A DNA stretch of 64,000 nucleotides from Ferrithrix thermotolerans DSM 19514. GTDB lineage: Bacteria; Actinomycetota; Acidimicrobiia; Acidimicrobiales; CAIXPF01. How positions within the stretch are numbered: the stretch's first letter is position 1; every line of letters begins with the position of its first letter. The position numbers and the translations under genes were made by a program. Positions 18,608 through 26,657 of the stretch are shown here, piece by piece. The stretch is taken from NCBI GenBank assembly GCA_945906305.1, contig CAMDQT010000012.1:33569-97568 (forward strand), read 5' to 3'. Under the pieces are notes generated by a model that searched no databases, was not told the origin of the DNA, and was given only the letters and a program-made list of their open reading frames with translations.

Positions 18608-20065
18608 GTGGCCCTCGAACGCGTCCGTGCCAGTATCGGCGAAGCCGCGGCGCGGTTACGTCGGCACCCCCGAGCAACGGAGCATCTCACTGACCGAGAA
18701 CTGAATCGGCTCCGCGAACGAATTGCGGCCTGCCTCGACCCGCGGGTCAGCGGCGTAACCGTTCGCAGCCGAGCGGGCGAAGTGGCCTCCATGGTCCAGT
18801 CGTTGGATCGTGCGGGTCTGTTGCGGTTCTTCACGCTTCTGCTCGACGAATTCGGACTGGACCATGAGGTCCTTCGGGTTGCCCTCAGCAACGCCACGGC
18901 CGCGCTGAACGCACCGAGCACGGGCCCCTTCGCCCCTGACCCGACGGGATGGAAGGCAACGCAGTGGGAGGAAATGGCGCGTCTCCGCCGGGCTGGCACC
19001 GCCCGCTGGGAGTACCTGTTCGAGCTGCTGTGCGGCCTGGAGGGGGGGGTCAAGCTGGCGGTGGATCTGCGCGCCGAGCTTCTGGCCCTGCTGCCCACCG
19101 AAGCGCACCTGGCCCCGCTCGATGCGGACATGCACCGGGTGCTATCTCGACTGTTTCCGCCCGGTCTGCTCGAACTGCGCCGCATCACCTGGGATAGTCA
19201 GGCCTCATTGCTGGAGAAGCTCATCGAGTACGAGTCGGTCCACGAGATCACCGGCTGGAGCGACCTGAAGAACCGTCTCGACGATCATGATCGGCGTTGC
19301 TACGCCTTCATCCACCCCGGCATGCCCGACGAGCCGTTGATATTCGTCGAGGTCGCGCTGCTCAAGGACATGGCCGCAGACGTGGTCAGCCTGCTCGATG
19401 TCGGCGCGCCGATCGGAGCGAGCGAGCAGGCCCGCACCGCGAACTTCTACTCCATCTCGGCCTGCCAACCCGGCCTCAGCGGCGTAAACCTCGGCGACGT
19501 CTTGATCAAGGAGGTCGTCGCCGATCTCACCCGAGACCTTCCCCGACTCAACCAATTCGCCACGCTCTCACCCATACCTGGTTTCCGACGATGGCTTGAG
19601 ACCTCCCTACAGGACCCCAATTGGTCGCTGCTCACCCCGGAGGACTGCCGGGCCATCGCCGATGTGAGCACCAACGGCGCGGGTACTCCGGCCGATCTCG
19701 CCGCACTTCTCGCTGGTCCATGGACCGCAGACTCCGTCACCAGTCGAGTCCTGCGCGAGGTCTTGGTGGGCTTGTGCTGCGATTACCTCGTCGGGGAGGG
19801 CATCGGCCGGTCTCGCGACCGGGTGGCGAACTTCCACCTCACGAATGGGGCTCAGATCGAACGTTTGAACTGGCTGGCCAATCCCACCCCGAGCGGGATG
19901 CGGGAGTCCTACGGACTCATGGTCAACTATCGCTACGACCTGCCGCGTATCGACAGCAACCACGAGCTGTACGGGGCAGAGGGCCAGATCGCCCGCTCTA
20001 GCGCGATCGCCCGCATCCTGACGGCAAGACGAAAGGGGCGTGCAGCACGACCCGACACGTCCTGA
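18608..20065 (+). CDS. Malonyl-CoA decarboxylase
   Basis: Decarboxylates malonyl-CoA to acetyl-CoA. The 485 residues match the family throughout: RITWDSQASLLEKLIEYE (about 192-209), DRRCYAFIHPGMPDEPLIF, the catalytic-Ser segment NFYSISACQPGL (279-290), LSPIPGF, and the catalytic His in NFHLTNGAQIERLNW. The N-terminal four-helix domain precedes residue 180. The GTG at 18608 is the first start after the acidic protein's stop, 7 nt away, so translation is probably coupled. An acyl-CoA carboxylase beta subunit at 31.2 kb may belong to the same metabolic area. Confidence 0.93.
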   Translation: MALERVRASIGEAAARLRRHPRATEHLTDRELNRLRERIAACLDPRVSGVTVRSRAGEVASMVQSLDRAGLLRFFTLLLDEFGLDHEVLRVALSNATAALNAPSTGPFAPDPTGWKATQWEEMARLRRAGTARWEYLFELLCGLEGGVKLAVDLRAELLALLPTEAHLAPLDADMHRVLSRLFPPGLLELRRITWDSQASLLEKLIEYESVHEITGWSDLKNRLDDHDRRCYAFIHPGMPDEPLIFVEVALLKDMAADVVSLLDVGAPIGASEQARTANFYSISACQPGLSGVNLGDVLIKEVVADLTRDLPRLNQFATLSPIPGFRRWLETSLQDPNWSLLTPEDCRAIADVSTNGAGTPADLAALLAGPWTADSVTSRVLREVLVGLCCDYLVGEGIGRSRDRVANFHLTNGAQIERLNWLANPTPSGMRESYGLMVNYRYDLPRIDSNHELYGAEGQIARSSAIARILTARRKGRAARPDTS

Positions 20066-20101
20066 GCTGGGGACGGCATCGCCAGCGGCGTAGCGCCCCG
20101 G

Positions 20102-20611
20102 TCAGGCCTCGCTGGACCTTCGGTAGGTCGCCGCGGCGCTGCCCCCAGCGGGGTGGGCGGAGGCGCCAGTGCTCTTCGGGGGGAACTGCACAATTGCGGC
20201 ATCTACCTCGTCCTTGACCCCGGCGAGCGGCAGGATGTTCAAAACTCCCTGACCGAGGCGCAGCAAGTCGATGATCTCCTCGCCGCTACGAACAAGCACC
20301 GATCGGCGCCCGGAGATGACCAGGTTGACCGAGGCCACATCCTCGTCGAGATGTTCGCGCAGGTAGACGAATGCTTCGCGCACCGACTCGAGCTTGATCC
20401 CGGCGTCGAGCAGGTTCTTGACGACCTTCAACTCCAGGAGATCGCGGTAGGAGTAGCGACGGCGTGATCCCGACCCCGCCGCATCAGCGAGGCTGGGACG
20501 AAGCAGATCGGTCCGAGCCCAATAGTCGAGTTGGCGATACGTGATACCCACGATCTCCGCGCTCTGGCGCCCCGAGTAACCCGCGAGATCGTCAGCGACT
20601 GGTCGATCCAT
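20102..20611 (-). CDS. MerR family transcriptional regulator
   Basis: An N-terminal MerR winged helix (SGRQSAEIVGITYRQLDYWARTDLLRPS...RRRYSYRDLLELKVVKNLLDAGI) in 169 residues. The C-terminus lacks metal-binding cysteines and is short. By position it matches the mycobacterial MerR gene next to the bifunctional nuclease (Rv1830 type), so a cell-cycle or metabolic role is plausible rather than metal resistance. I chose the ATG at 20611, which has AGAGGG upstream; a GTG two codons earlier is possible. Confidence 0.85.
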   Translation of the reverse strand: MDRPVADDLAGYSGRQSAEIVGITYRQLDYWARTDLLRPSLADAAGSGSRRRYSYRDLLELKVVKNLLDAGIKLESVREAFVYLREHLDEDVASVNLVISGRRSVLVRSGEEIIDLLRLGQGVLNILPLAGVKDEVDAAIVQFPPKSTGASAHPAGGSAAATYRRSSEA

Positions 20612-20743
20612 GTCCACCCTCTAGTCCGACAAAGCATTCCCAGCACGACAATGCGGGAATTACGCCGTTGTTACGTCCCGCAGGGTACGGACATCGGCGG
20701 GCCGTCGTCAACCTGCCCCGAGATCAGACCGACACCGCGCCGT

Positions 20744-21250
20744 TCATGACTTGAAGTCCTCGGGGCTGATTTGGTCCAGAAAGTCCTTGAATTGGGCAAT
20801 CACCTCGTCCGGCTGGGACTCCGCGGCTGCCGATTCCGGCTCTGGCTCCGGCTCGACGAAGCCGACCTCATCAATCACCGAGTCGGCGACAAAGATCGCC
20901 GACCCAGTTCTTACCGCCAAGGCGATGGCATCGGAAGGCCTCGCCGACACGATTGATGTTTGCTCCCCCTCGAGGAGGTGCAGTTCGGCGAAGAAGGTGC
21001 GATCACGCAGCGCGGTGACGACGACCTGGCGAAGTCCAACCCCGAGGATCTCAAGGACATCTCGAAATAGGTCGTGGGTCATCGGACGCGGCGTCTGGAC
21101 CCGATCGAGCGCGAAGACAATCGCCCGTGCTTCGGTCTCGCCGATGAGAATCGGAACCAGCCGACGGGCGCCTTCACGTTCCCGCAGCAGCACCACCGGG
21201 GTGTTGCCCGGCATTTCGACGCGAACCTCGAGCAACTCGACTTCCACCAC
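20744..21250 (-). CDS. Bifunctional nuclease family protein (BFN/DUF151)
   Basis: The BFN domain spans about residues 1-135: VPILIGETEARAI, PRPMTHDLFRDVLEILG and the SARPSDAIALAVRTGSAIFVAD segment. Plant and bacterial members are described as having DNase/RNase activity; the mycobacterial homologue lies in the same place between two merR genes. The acidic tail EPEPEPESAAAESQ is lineage-specific. The GTG is supported by TAGGGT 8 nt upstream. Confidence 0.88.
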   Translation of the reverse strand: MVEVELLEVRVEMPGNTPVVLLREREGARRLVPILIGETEARAIVFALDRVQTPRPMTHDLFRDVLEILGVGLRQVVVTALRDRTFFAELHLLEGEQTSIVSARPSDAIALAVRTGSAIFVADSVIDEVGFVEPEPEPESAAAESQPDEVIAQFKDFLDQISPEDFKS

Positions 21251-21258
21251 GAGTGTTG

Positions 21259-21264
21259 ACCCTA
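21259..21264 (-). promoter_or_regulatory. -10 TAGGGT, leaderless promoter of the BFN gene
   Basis: The hexamer ends 8 nt before the GTG at 21250. Confidence 0.6.
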
Positions 21265-21346
21265 CCGCACTGCCGCGTCCTCAACGATGTGGGCGTTGGC
21301 TTGGCGGCACCGCGTCTGGCCGCGAACGCGTCGACCGATAGGGCGC

Positions 21347-22465
21347 TCAGGCCGGCGAGCGCCGGAACAGCGCGTCGCGCAGATCGGCACCGAGTTCATC
21401 GAGGTCGGCCCACCGCTTGGCCGCGGCGACATCGACGCCGGCGGCGCCATCGTGGTGATGGCGCATCAGCGGTGCCACAATCTGCTCGTAGAGAGCCAAT
21501 TCGCGTTCCACCGCCACTTTGAACATGCGCAGATGGCGCGCCTGGACCCCAAAGTCGGCGAACCGGGCCGCCAGCTTTGCCACCAGTACTGCATCGTCAC
21601 CGTACCGGCGACCCTGACTCAGCAGCCGGGACGTTATCAACCCGTAGCGTTCGAGTTCCGCGACCTCAGTGACAGTCAGGCCGACAGCGGCGGAGATCTC
21701 CTCCCGCGTCAGGCTGACCGAGTTCGGCTCCCCGAAGGGATTACCGCCCGCGGCGACGCGGCGGCGGGTTCGACCCGACACCGCCGTGGCGGCGGCCGGA
21801 TCTTGGGCTCCATCAACCACGGCGGCGGTGAGTGTCGAGCCAGTCAGCGCCTCGTCACCATCGGACCCCGCAGAGCCGAACAGGGCAAGGGTCTCCACGC
21901 GGGCGGGCGCCACAGGACCCTCGTCCGGCACTGTCCTCCCGAGGGGCGTGACCACGCTCGGCGACCGTTGCGCAGCGCGGGCGCCTCGCTCATCCACGCT
22001 CGACGTCACCGAACCGGCGGCGAGTCTCGACGCGGGACGCGGCGTGGCGGTAGCAGTGAACACGTTGATCCGCGGTCCTCCCCCGCCAGTTGAGGTGATC
22101 TCGTCTCTTGCTGCTGCCGCCCTCGTCGCGGCACCGTCGTCACCAGCTACCGCCTCTGGTACGGCTTCGGTCAACCCCGGGCTTTGGTCGATTTCTAAGG
22201 GCAACTGCAGCTCGTTGGCCTCCTCAAGGCGTTCCCTGATCACTTTGAGGGGCAGGAAATGATCGCGCTGTTGGGTCAGGATCCAGCGAAGCTGCACCAA
22301 GTCAGCGGCGTAGAATTTGCGATACCCGGACGGGGTACGCTCCGGATCGATAAGACCTTGGCTCTCCAAGAACCGAATCTTCGAGATGGTCACATCGGGA
22401 AAGTCCGCTTGCAGGAGCCCAAGGACCTCACCAATGGCGAGGTGGTTCTGATCCGGAAGGTTCAC
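21347..22465 (-). CDS. ftsR: FtsR-like MerR family transcriptional regulator
   Basis: The N-terminal MerR domain ([41 protein letters not shown], with [26 protein letters not shown]) is very close to the regulator known as FtsR in corynebacteria and Rv1828 in mycobacteria, where it affects ftsZ expression. A long low-complexity linker (about 95-235) leads to a second helix-turn-helix-like domain ([25 protein letters not shown]...). It is 372 residues, longer than mycobacterial homologues because of the linker. Its ATG overlaps the FHA gene stop (ATGA). Confidence 0.85.
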   Translation of the reverse strand: MNLPDQNHLAIGEVLGLLQADFPDVTISKIRFLESQGLIDPERTPSGYRKFYAADLVQLRWILTQQRDHFLPLKVIRERLEEANELQLPLEIDQSPGLTEAVPEAVAGDDGAATRAAAARDEITSTGGGGPRINVFTATATPRPASRLAAGSVTSSVDERGARAAQRSPSVVTPLGRTVPDEGPVAPARVETLALFGSAGSDGDEALTGSTLTAAVVDGAQDPAAATAVSGRTRRRVAAGGNPFGEPNSVSLTREEISAAVGLTVTEVAELERYGLITSRLLSQGRRYGDDAVLVAKLAARFADFGVQARHLRMFKVAVERELALYEQIVAPLMRHHHDGAAGVDVAAAKRWADLDELGADLRDALFRRSPA

Positions 22466-22929
22466 GTCTTTCGTCCGGTACCGACATGGAACACGAGCTT
22501 GAATTTGCCGATCTGGACCTCGTCGCCGTCGCGTAGCACTACTCGTTCGATCCGCTGCTGGTTGACGTAGGTACCGTTGAGCGAACCGAGATCGACAAGT
22601 TCATACCCTTCGCCGTTACGGATGACCTCGGCGTGACGGCGCGAGACCGTCACATCGTCGAGAAACAGATCGGAATCGGGATGCCGCCCGGCCTTGACCG
22701 GGCCATCGCCAAGCGGGATGCGCGACCCCACGTCTGGACCCCGGGTCACCACGAGCACGCCTTCCTCGTGGTCCGCCACCACCGTCACGGATTTCGGCGA
22801 ACCCGCCGTGATCGCAAGGTATGCCGCCGTATCCTCGGCCTGTGAGGACAGCACCGCACCACAGGACGAGCAGAAATTCGAACTCGCTGTGTTGCCATGA
22901 CCGCATCGAGAACAACTTGCTCCGGTCAC
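22462..22929 (-). CDS. GarA-like FHA protein with N-terminal zinc ribbon
   Basis: The FHA domain (about 65-150) carries all phosphothreonine-binding residues: [19 protein letters not shown] and [10 protein letters not shown], ending [12 protein letters not shown], nearly as in mycobacterial GarA. GarA regulates 2-oxoglutarate metabolism and is switched by PknB/PknG phosphorylation of an N-terminal TT motif. Here that motif is absent and the N-terminus is instead a zinc ribbon with Cys6, Cys9, Cys20 and Cys23. The position between gcvH and ftsR is as for garA. GTG start with GAAGG upstream, 4 nt after the gcvH stop. Confidence 0.85.
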   Translation of the reverse strand: MTGASCSRCGHGNTASSNFCSSCGAVLSSQAEDTAAYLAITAGSPKSVTVVADHEEGVLVVTRGPDVGSRIPLGDGPVKAGRHPDSDLFLDDVTVSRRHAEVIRNGEGYELVDLGSLNGTYVNQQRIERVVLRDGDEVQIGKFKLVFHVGTGRKT

Positions 22930-22933
22930 AGAC

Positions 22934-23314
22934 TCAACCTTCGATCAAGGTCTGATACGCGGCCGCATCGAGAAGTCCGGACAGCTCGTCGATATCCACC
23001 GGGCGCAGCACGCAGAGCCACCCCTCGCCATAGGGATCGTGATTGACCAACTCCGGGGCGTCGACAAGGGCGACATTCACGTCGACGACCTCGCCCGCTA
23101 TAGGGGCGTAGATATCGCTGACGGACTTGGTGGATTCGATCTCACTGAAGGCATCGCCGGCAGATGCGGTCATCCCAATGGCCGGAAGATCCACAAACAC
23201 CACGTCACCGAGTGCGTCTTGGGCATAATCAGTGATGCCCACCCGGACCACGTCGCCCTCGACGCGAACCCATTCATGGTCGCTCGAATAGCGCAGGTTT
23301 TCAGGAAAGATCAT
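22934..23314 (-). CDS. gcvH: Glycine cleavage system H protein
   Basis: Carries the aminomethyl group of glycine on a lipoyl arm between the P, T and L proteins. The lipoyl lysine is Lys63 in EIESTKSVSDIYAP; HEWVRVEGDVVRVGITDYAQDALGDVVFVDLP is the typical N-terminal half. Length (126) is normal. The other gcv genes are not in the window. TAGGTT 6 nt before the ATG indicates a leaderless mRNA that probably runs on through the FHA and ftsR genes. Confidence 0.95.
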   Translation of the reverse strand: MIFPENLRYSSDHEWVRVEGDVVRVGITDYAQDALGDVVFVDLPAIGMTASAGDAFSEIESTKSVSDIYAPIAGEVVDVNVALVDAPELVNHDPYGEGWLCVLRPVDIDELSGLLDAAAYQTLIEG

Positions 23315-23320
23315 TTCCCC

Positions 23321-23326
23321 AACCTA
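23321..23326 (-). promoter_or_regulatory. -10 TAGGTT, leaderless promoter of gcvH-FHA-ftsR
   Basis: The hexamer ends 6 nt before the ATG at 23314. Confidence 0.6.
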
Positions 23327-23446
23327 TCGGCTCTTGTTGAGGGTTAGGCCCGCCGGACCATGAACAACGCCAACAGGGAGCAGGGTCATCGGGCGGACGG
23401 ACGGATTTGTCTAACGTAGTCGCGCGCCAGCCAACTCGCATCGGGA

Positions 23447-23469
23447 TTGGTTCGACTCGCCTCGACCAA
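23447..23469 (-). terminator. Terminator-like hairpin downstream of pgsA
   Basis: TTGGTTCGA (23447-23455) pairs with TCGACCAA (23462-23469) with one bulged T and a 6-nt loop. It lies 25 nt after the pgsA stop in the direction of transcription and has no T-run. Confidence 0.35.
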
Positions 23470-23493
23470 ACCATCCAGCCATGGCCCCGCCGG

Positions 23494-24081
23494 TCAGAGC
23501 GACGGCGCGGCGCGTGCCCGGCGTTCGGCTCGACCAGCGGCGAGGGCGGCGCGGCTCAGGCCCAGATATTGCCACGCCGCGTAGTAGCCCGCGACCAGCC
23601 CGGGCAGGCAAAATACCCAGGCCAGAACTCCGAGCAGCGGCGCGTAGCTCAGCGTCGAGGTACTGCCCAGCCACATGGGAAAGGCAAAATACAACAGGAA
23701 TGTGCCCGTCTTGCCCCACCAGGTGACGTTCAGGCGCTTTGCCCCCAAGGCCCCCAGGACCACGACAGCAACGGACACCGTCACCTCGCGGGCCAAGGCC
23801 AGCACCGCCACCCCCATTGGAGCGGCACCCAACCACAGCATTGAACCGATGCCCACCACAAGCGTCAGACGATCAGCGATGGGATCAAGGGCCCGGCCAA
23901 GTTCGGACACCTGGTCGAGGCGGCGCGCCAAGTAGCCATCAACCCAGTCCGTCATGCCGAGTACGCCCAACAGCCAGGCGGCCGCGGCACGATTGTCTCG
24001 GCCGAACAACAACACCAAGTAGACCGGCACGCACAGCAAGCGCAACAACGAAATGGCGTTCGGGATGGTAAAGACGCGCAT
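23494..24081 (-). CDS. pgsA: CDP-alcohol phosphatidyltransferase (PgsA-like)
   Basis: A membrane enzyme of 195 residues transferring a phosphatidyl group from CDP-diacylglycerol to an alcohol, probably glycerol 3-phosphate or a related acceptor. The signature DxxDGxxARxxxxxxxxGxxxDxxxD is complete: Asp45, Asp48-Gly49, Ala52-Arg53, Gly62, Asp66 and Asp70. About six membrane helices follow. A pgsA-type gene also neighbours gcvH in mycobacteria. The ATG has TAGGGT 9 nt upstream. Confidence 0.88.
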   Translation of the reverse strand: MRVFTIPNAISLLRLLCVPVYLVLLFGRDNRAAAAWLLGVLGMTDWVDGYLARRLDQVSELGRALDPIADRLTLVVGIGSMLWLGAAPMGVAVLALAREVTVSVAVVVLGALGAKRLNVTWWGKTGTFLLYFAFPMWLGSTSTLSYAPLLGVLAWVFCLPGLVAGYYAAWQYLGLSRAALAAGRAERRARAAPSL

Positions 24082-24090
24082 GGCCAGCCC

Positions 24091-24096
24091 ACCCTA
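24091..24096 (-). promoter_or_regulatory. -10 TAGGGT, leaderless promoter of pgsA
   Basis: The hexamer ends 9 nt before the ATG at 24081. Confidence 0.6.
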
Positions 24097-24117
24097 CCGC
24101 CAGGCATCAACGTGACG

Positions 24118-24153
24118 CGATGCCGCCCCGCCCGGTGAGGCGGGGCGGCATCG
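24118..24153 (-). terminator. Perfect 15-bp hairpin downstream of the amidohydrolase gene
   Basis: CGATGCCGCCCCGCC (24118-24132) pairs perfectly with GGCGGGGCGGCATCG (24139-24153) around the 6-nt loop CGGTGA. It lies 30 nt after the amidohydrolase stop on the minus strand and just before the pgsA promoter. There is no T-run, which is common for terminators in GC-rich actinobacteria. Confidence 0.6.
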
Positions 24154-24183
24154 GCGCGCTATTCGTGCCGAGTCAGACCGCTC

Positions 24184-25326
24184 TCAGCCGACGAGGACCG
24201 GCAACTTCGAGACGTCAATGTTGTACAGGTCGATGGTGTTGGACCACACCATCATCTCTTTCTCGTCCTCGGGTACGCCCGCCATGCAGCCTTCGAGCGT
24301 GACCATCGAGTTCGGCCAGATCGAGTCGTGGTGCGGATAGTCATTGCCCCACAGCAGGTTCTTCACGCCGATCAGGTGGCGGGTGGCGATGCCAGCCGCG
24401 TCGTCTTCGAACGTGGCATAGAAGTTGCGGTGGAAGTACTCCGACGGCTTCATCTTCAGGTAGTCGACGGCGTACTTCGGGGTCCGGTAGATGGCGTGGT
24501 CGAGCCGCTGCAAGGTATGGGCCAACCATCCGGTCTCAAACTCGCTGATGACGAACTTGAGGCCGGGGAAACGCTCCACCACGCCGCCGCAGATCAGGTC
24601 GATCATGGTGTTGACCGCCGTCGTGTGAGCCAGGGTGTAGCCCTTGATGGTGCCGCCGGGGGTTCCCCAATGCCGCGGCATGCCACCCTCGAAGCTGTCA
24701 CCGGTGAAGATGTGCATCGTGAGGGGCACCCCGAACTCCTCCGCTGCAGCCCAGAAAGGGTCGTAGTCGGGGTGGTTATAGGGCCGATCCGGCGACACGT
24801 GAGCGGGGATGGCGAAGCCCCGGACGCCTTTTGTCGCGGCCCGCTTCATCTCGCTCAGGGCGATCTCCACGTCGGGCAGACCCAAACAGCCGATGCCGAT
24901 GAGACGTTCAGGGTTGGCCGAGCAATAGTCGAACACCCAGTCGTTGTGGCGTTCAAAGACCGCGGCCACGACGTCGCGGTCCTTGATGGCGAAGGTGAAC
25001 ATGTTCAGCGACGGGTACATGACCTCGCCGACGATCCCATCGAGCGCCTGCTCCTCGAGCCGGGCGTGGGGATCCTTCACCCCGGCATTCAGCCCCTCGT
25101 AGCCGCGGGCGATCTTGGCGTCGGTCTTCGGTTCGCCCAGCTTGTTGCCGGCGATGCCGAGTCGACCCACCGGCACCGGCGCGGTGCCGGGAAGCACAAT
25201 CCAGTCTCCTGGCTTGTCCTGGTAGTTGTGCACCACCCGCGGGGCTCGGGACCCGAATCGTTCCTCGAGGCCTTCAAAAACCTCACGGGCCTCCACCACA
25301 TGGGAATCACAAGAGTAGTAGCGCAT
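24184..25326 (-). CDS. Amidohydrolase family protein (amidohydrolase 2 type)
   Basis: A metal-dependent TIM-barrel of 380 residues related to the ACMSD/gamma-resorcylate decarboxylase group. Metal-site elements are DSHVVE (7-12), the His of LTMHIFTGD and the Asp of WGNDYPHHDS. The first motif reads DxHxxE rather than DxHxH, a variant frequent in decarboxylase-like members, so it may decarboxylate or hydrolyse a small acid. A strong AGGAGG precedes the ATG. It is the last gene of a minus-strand set with two dehydrogenases. Confidence 0.85.
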   Translation of the reverse strand: MRYYSCDSHVVEAREVFEGLEERFGSRAPRVVHNYQDKPGDWIVLPGTAPVPVGRLGIAGNKLGEPKTDAKIARGYEGLNAGVKDPHARLEEQALDGIVGEVMYPSLNMFTFAIKDRDVVAAVFERHNDWVFDYCSANPERLIGIGCLGLPDVEIALSEMKRAATKGVRGFAIPAHVSPDRPYNHPDYDPFWAAAEEFGVPLTMHIFTGDSFEGGMPRHWGTPGGTIKGYTLAHTTAVNTMIDLICGGVVERFPGLKFVISEFETGWLAHTLQRLDHAIYRTPKYAVDYLKMKPSEYFHRNFYATFEDDAAGIATRHLIGVKNLLWGNDYPHHDSIWPNSMVTLEGCMAGVPEDEKEMMVWSNTIDLYNIDVSKLPVLVG

Positions 25327-25389
25327 TCGGGAACCTCCTAATGGAAGAGCATGCAGCCCTGTACTAGCTGAACGGTGATCAATCGGTCG

Positions 25390-26478
25390 TCATGAAGCCA
25401 AATCGAAGTCGATACCCAGGCGCGAGGCAACCTTACGCAAGCCGTCGATCACCGAGGCCGGATAGCGGATGCGACCTGCGGCGGAGCGAGCCTCAAACTG
25501 CTTTTGTTCCAGTTCGCCGGGCAAATACACGGAGTGACCCGGCAGGACATCCACGGCGCGGACTTGGGCCACGAGGTCCTCCATCGCGTCGTAGTAGGCC
25601 TCGGCGCCGTCGGGGTGGATCACGTCGGGGTCCATCAACAAAAAAAACTGACCGCGCCGGCCAACCTCGACCTGGGCCGAATGCGCCGAGCCAGACAGCA
25701 CCCCGGCGAGGATGTTGGTGATCATGGCCAAGCCGGTGCCCTTGTAACCACCGATGGCGGGAATGATGCCCTTCATGGCCACCCCAGGATCGGTGGTCAG
25801 ATTGCCATCGTGGTCGCGGAACCCCCACTCGGCGGGCAACTCGGTGCCCTCCGCCTGGGCGCGCAAGACCTTGCCCAACGCCACCGGCGTCAAGGCCATG
25901 TCCAACAGGATCGGCGCGGCACTGCGGCGAGGGAAGGCGAACGCAATGGGATTGTTGCCATAAAGGCGGGTCCGAGCCCCGAACGGAGCCAGATTGGGAA
26001 TAGAGGTGGTCGTGGCGACACAGGCCAACCCCGCGCTGGCTGCCAGGTTCGGATACCAGCCACCGCAGCCCCAGTCGTTGCTGTTGCGGATGACACCGAC
26101 ACACATGCCAGTCTCTTTGGCCTTAGGGATGAGCTTTTCCAGCAGCCTGGTCGCCACCAGTTGGCCCAGTCCGTGGTGCCCATCGCCGGACAGCAAGGTC
26201 GGACGCTCGCGCAAGATTTCCAATTGGGCGGTGGGATCGCACACGCCTTGCTCAAACCAGTTCAAGTACCACGACAGACGTTGAACCCCGTGGGTATCCA
26301 CCCCACGAAGGTCCGCCCACATGAAGTTGCCCGCCACGGTCTGCGCATCGCCGGGCACCATCCCCGCCGCGCTGAGCGCGGCGGCAGCGAAGGCGCGCAC
26401 CGCATCGATGGGCAACTCGGCGGCCTGCCCTGCCGTGCGGATCATCTCGGGAACACCGCGCTGCCGTTCGTTCACCAT
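25390..26478 (-). CDS. Ldh family malate/L-lactate-type dehydrogenase
   Basis: A 362-residue oxidoreductase of the Ldh (YlbC/AllD/MdhII) family, unrelated to Rossmann-fold malate dehydrogenases. The conserved catalytic His lies in DLRGVDTHGVQRL; GNNPIAFAFP and GGYKGTGLAM are family signatures. Substrates of the family include malate, L-lactate, ureidoglycolate and sulfolactate, using NAD(P). The ATG at 26478 has AAGGA upstream, while an upstream in-frame start lacks one. It lies 63 nt before the amidohydrolase gene and probably shares its transcript. Confidence 0.87.
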   Translation of the reverse strand: MVNERQRGVPEMIRTAGQAAELPIDAVRAFAAAALSAAGMVPGDAQTVAGNFMWADLRGVDTHGVQRLSWYLNWFEQGVCDPTAQLEILRERPTLLSGDGHHGLGQLVATRLLEKLIPKAKETGMCVGVIRNSNDWGCGGWYPNLAASAGLACVATTTSIPNLAPFGARTRLYGNNPIAFAFPRRSAAPILLDMALTPVALGKVLRAQAEGTELPAEWGFRDHDGNLTTDPGVAMKGIIPAIGGYKGTGLAMITNILAGVLSGSAHSAQVEVGRRGQFFLLMDPDVIHPDGAEAYYDAMEDLVAQVRAVDVLPGHSVYLPGELEQKQFEARSAAGRIRYPASVIDGLRKVASRLGIDFDLAS

Positions 26479-26657
26479 GCACGTCCTTGTCGGTTGAAGG
26501 GGCCCGATCCCAACCCCAATCGCGGCGGTGAATCCTGGTGGGCTCCAAGGTGGCCTACCTGCACCCGGTTCCCCGGCTGCACGCACCACAGCGTTGCCAT
26601 CACGTTACCGCGACGAGACGTGTGCCCGCGACCCTGTTGGCCAGCTGACCCTCGAAA

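Noticed and set aside
23441..23472. GGTTCGACTC resembling a tRNA T-loop
   Set aside because: No acceptor, D or anticodon stem can be formed around it; the sequence is part of a bulged hairpin downstream of pgsA.
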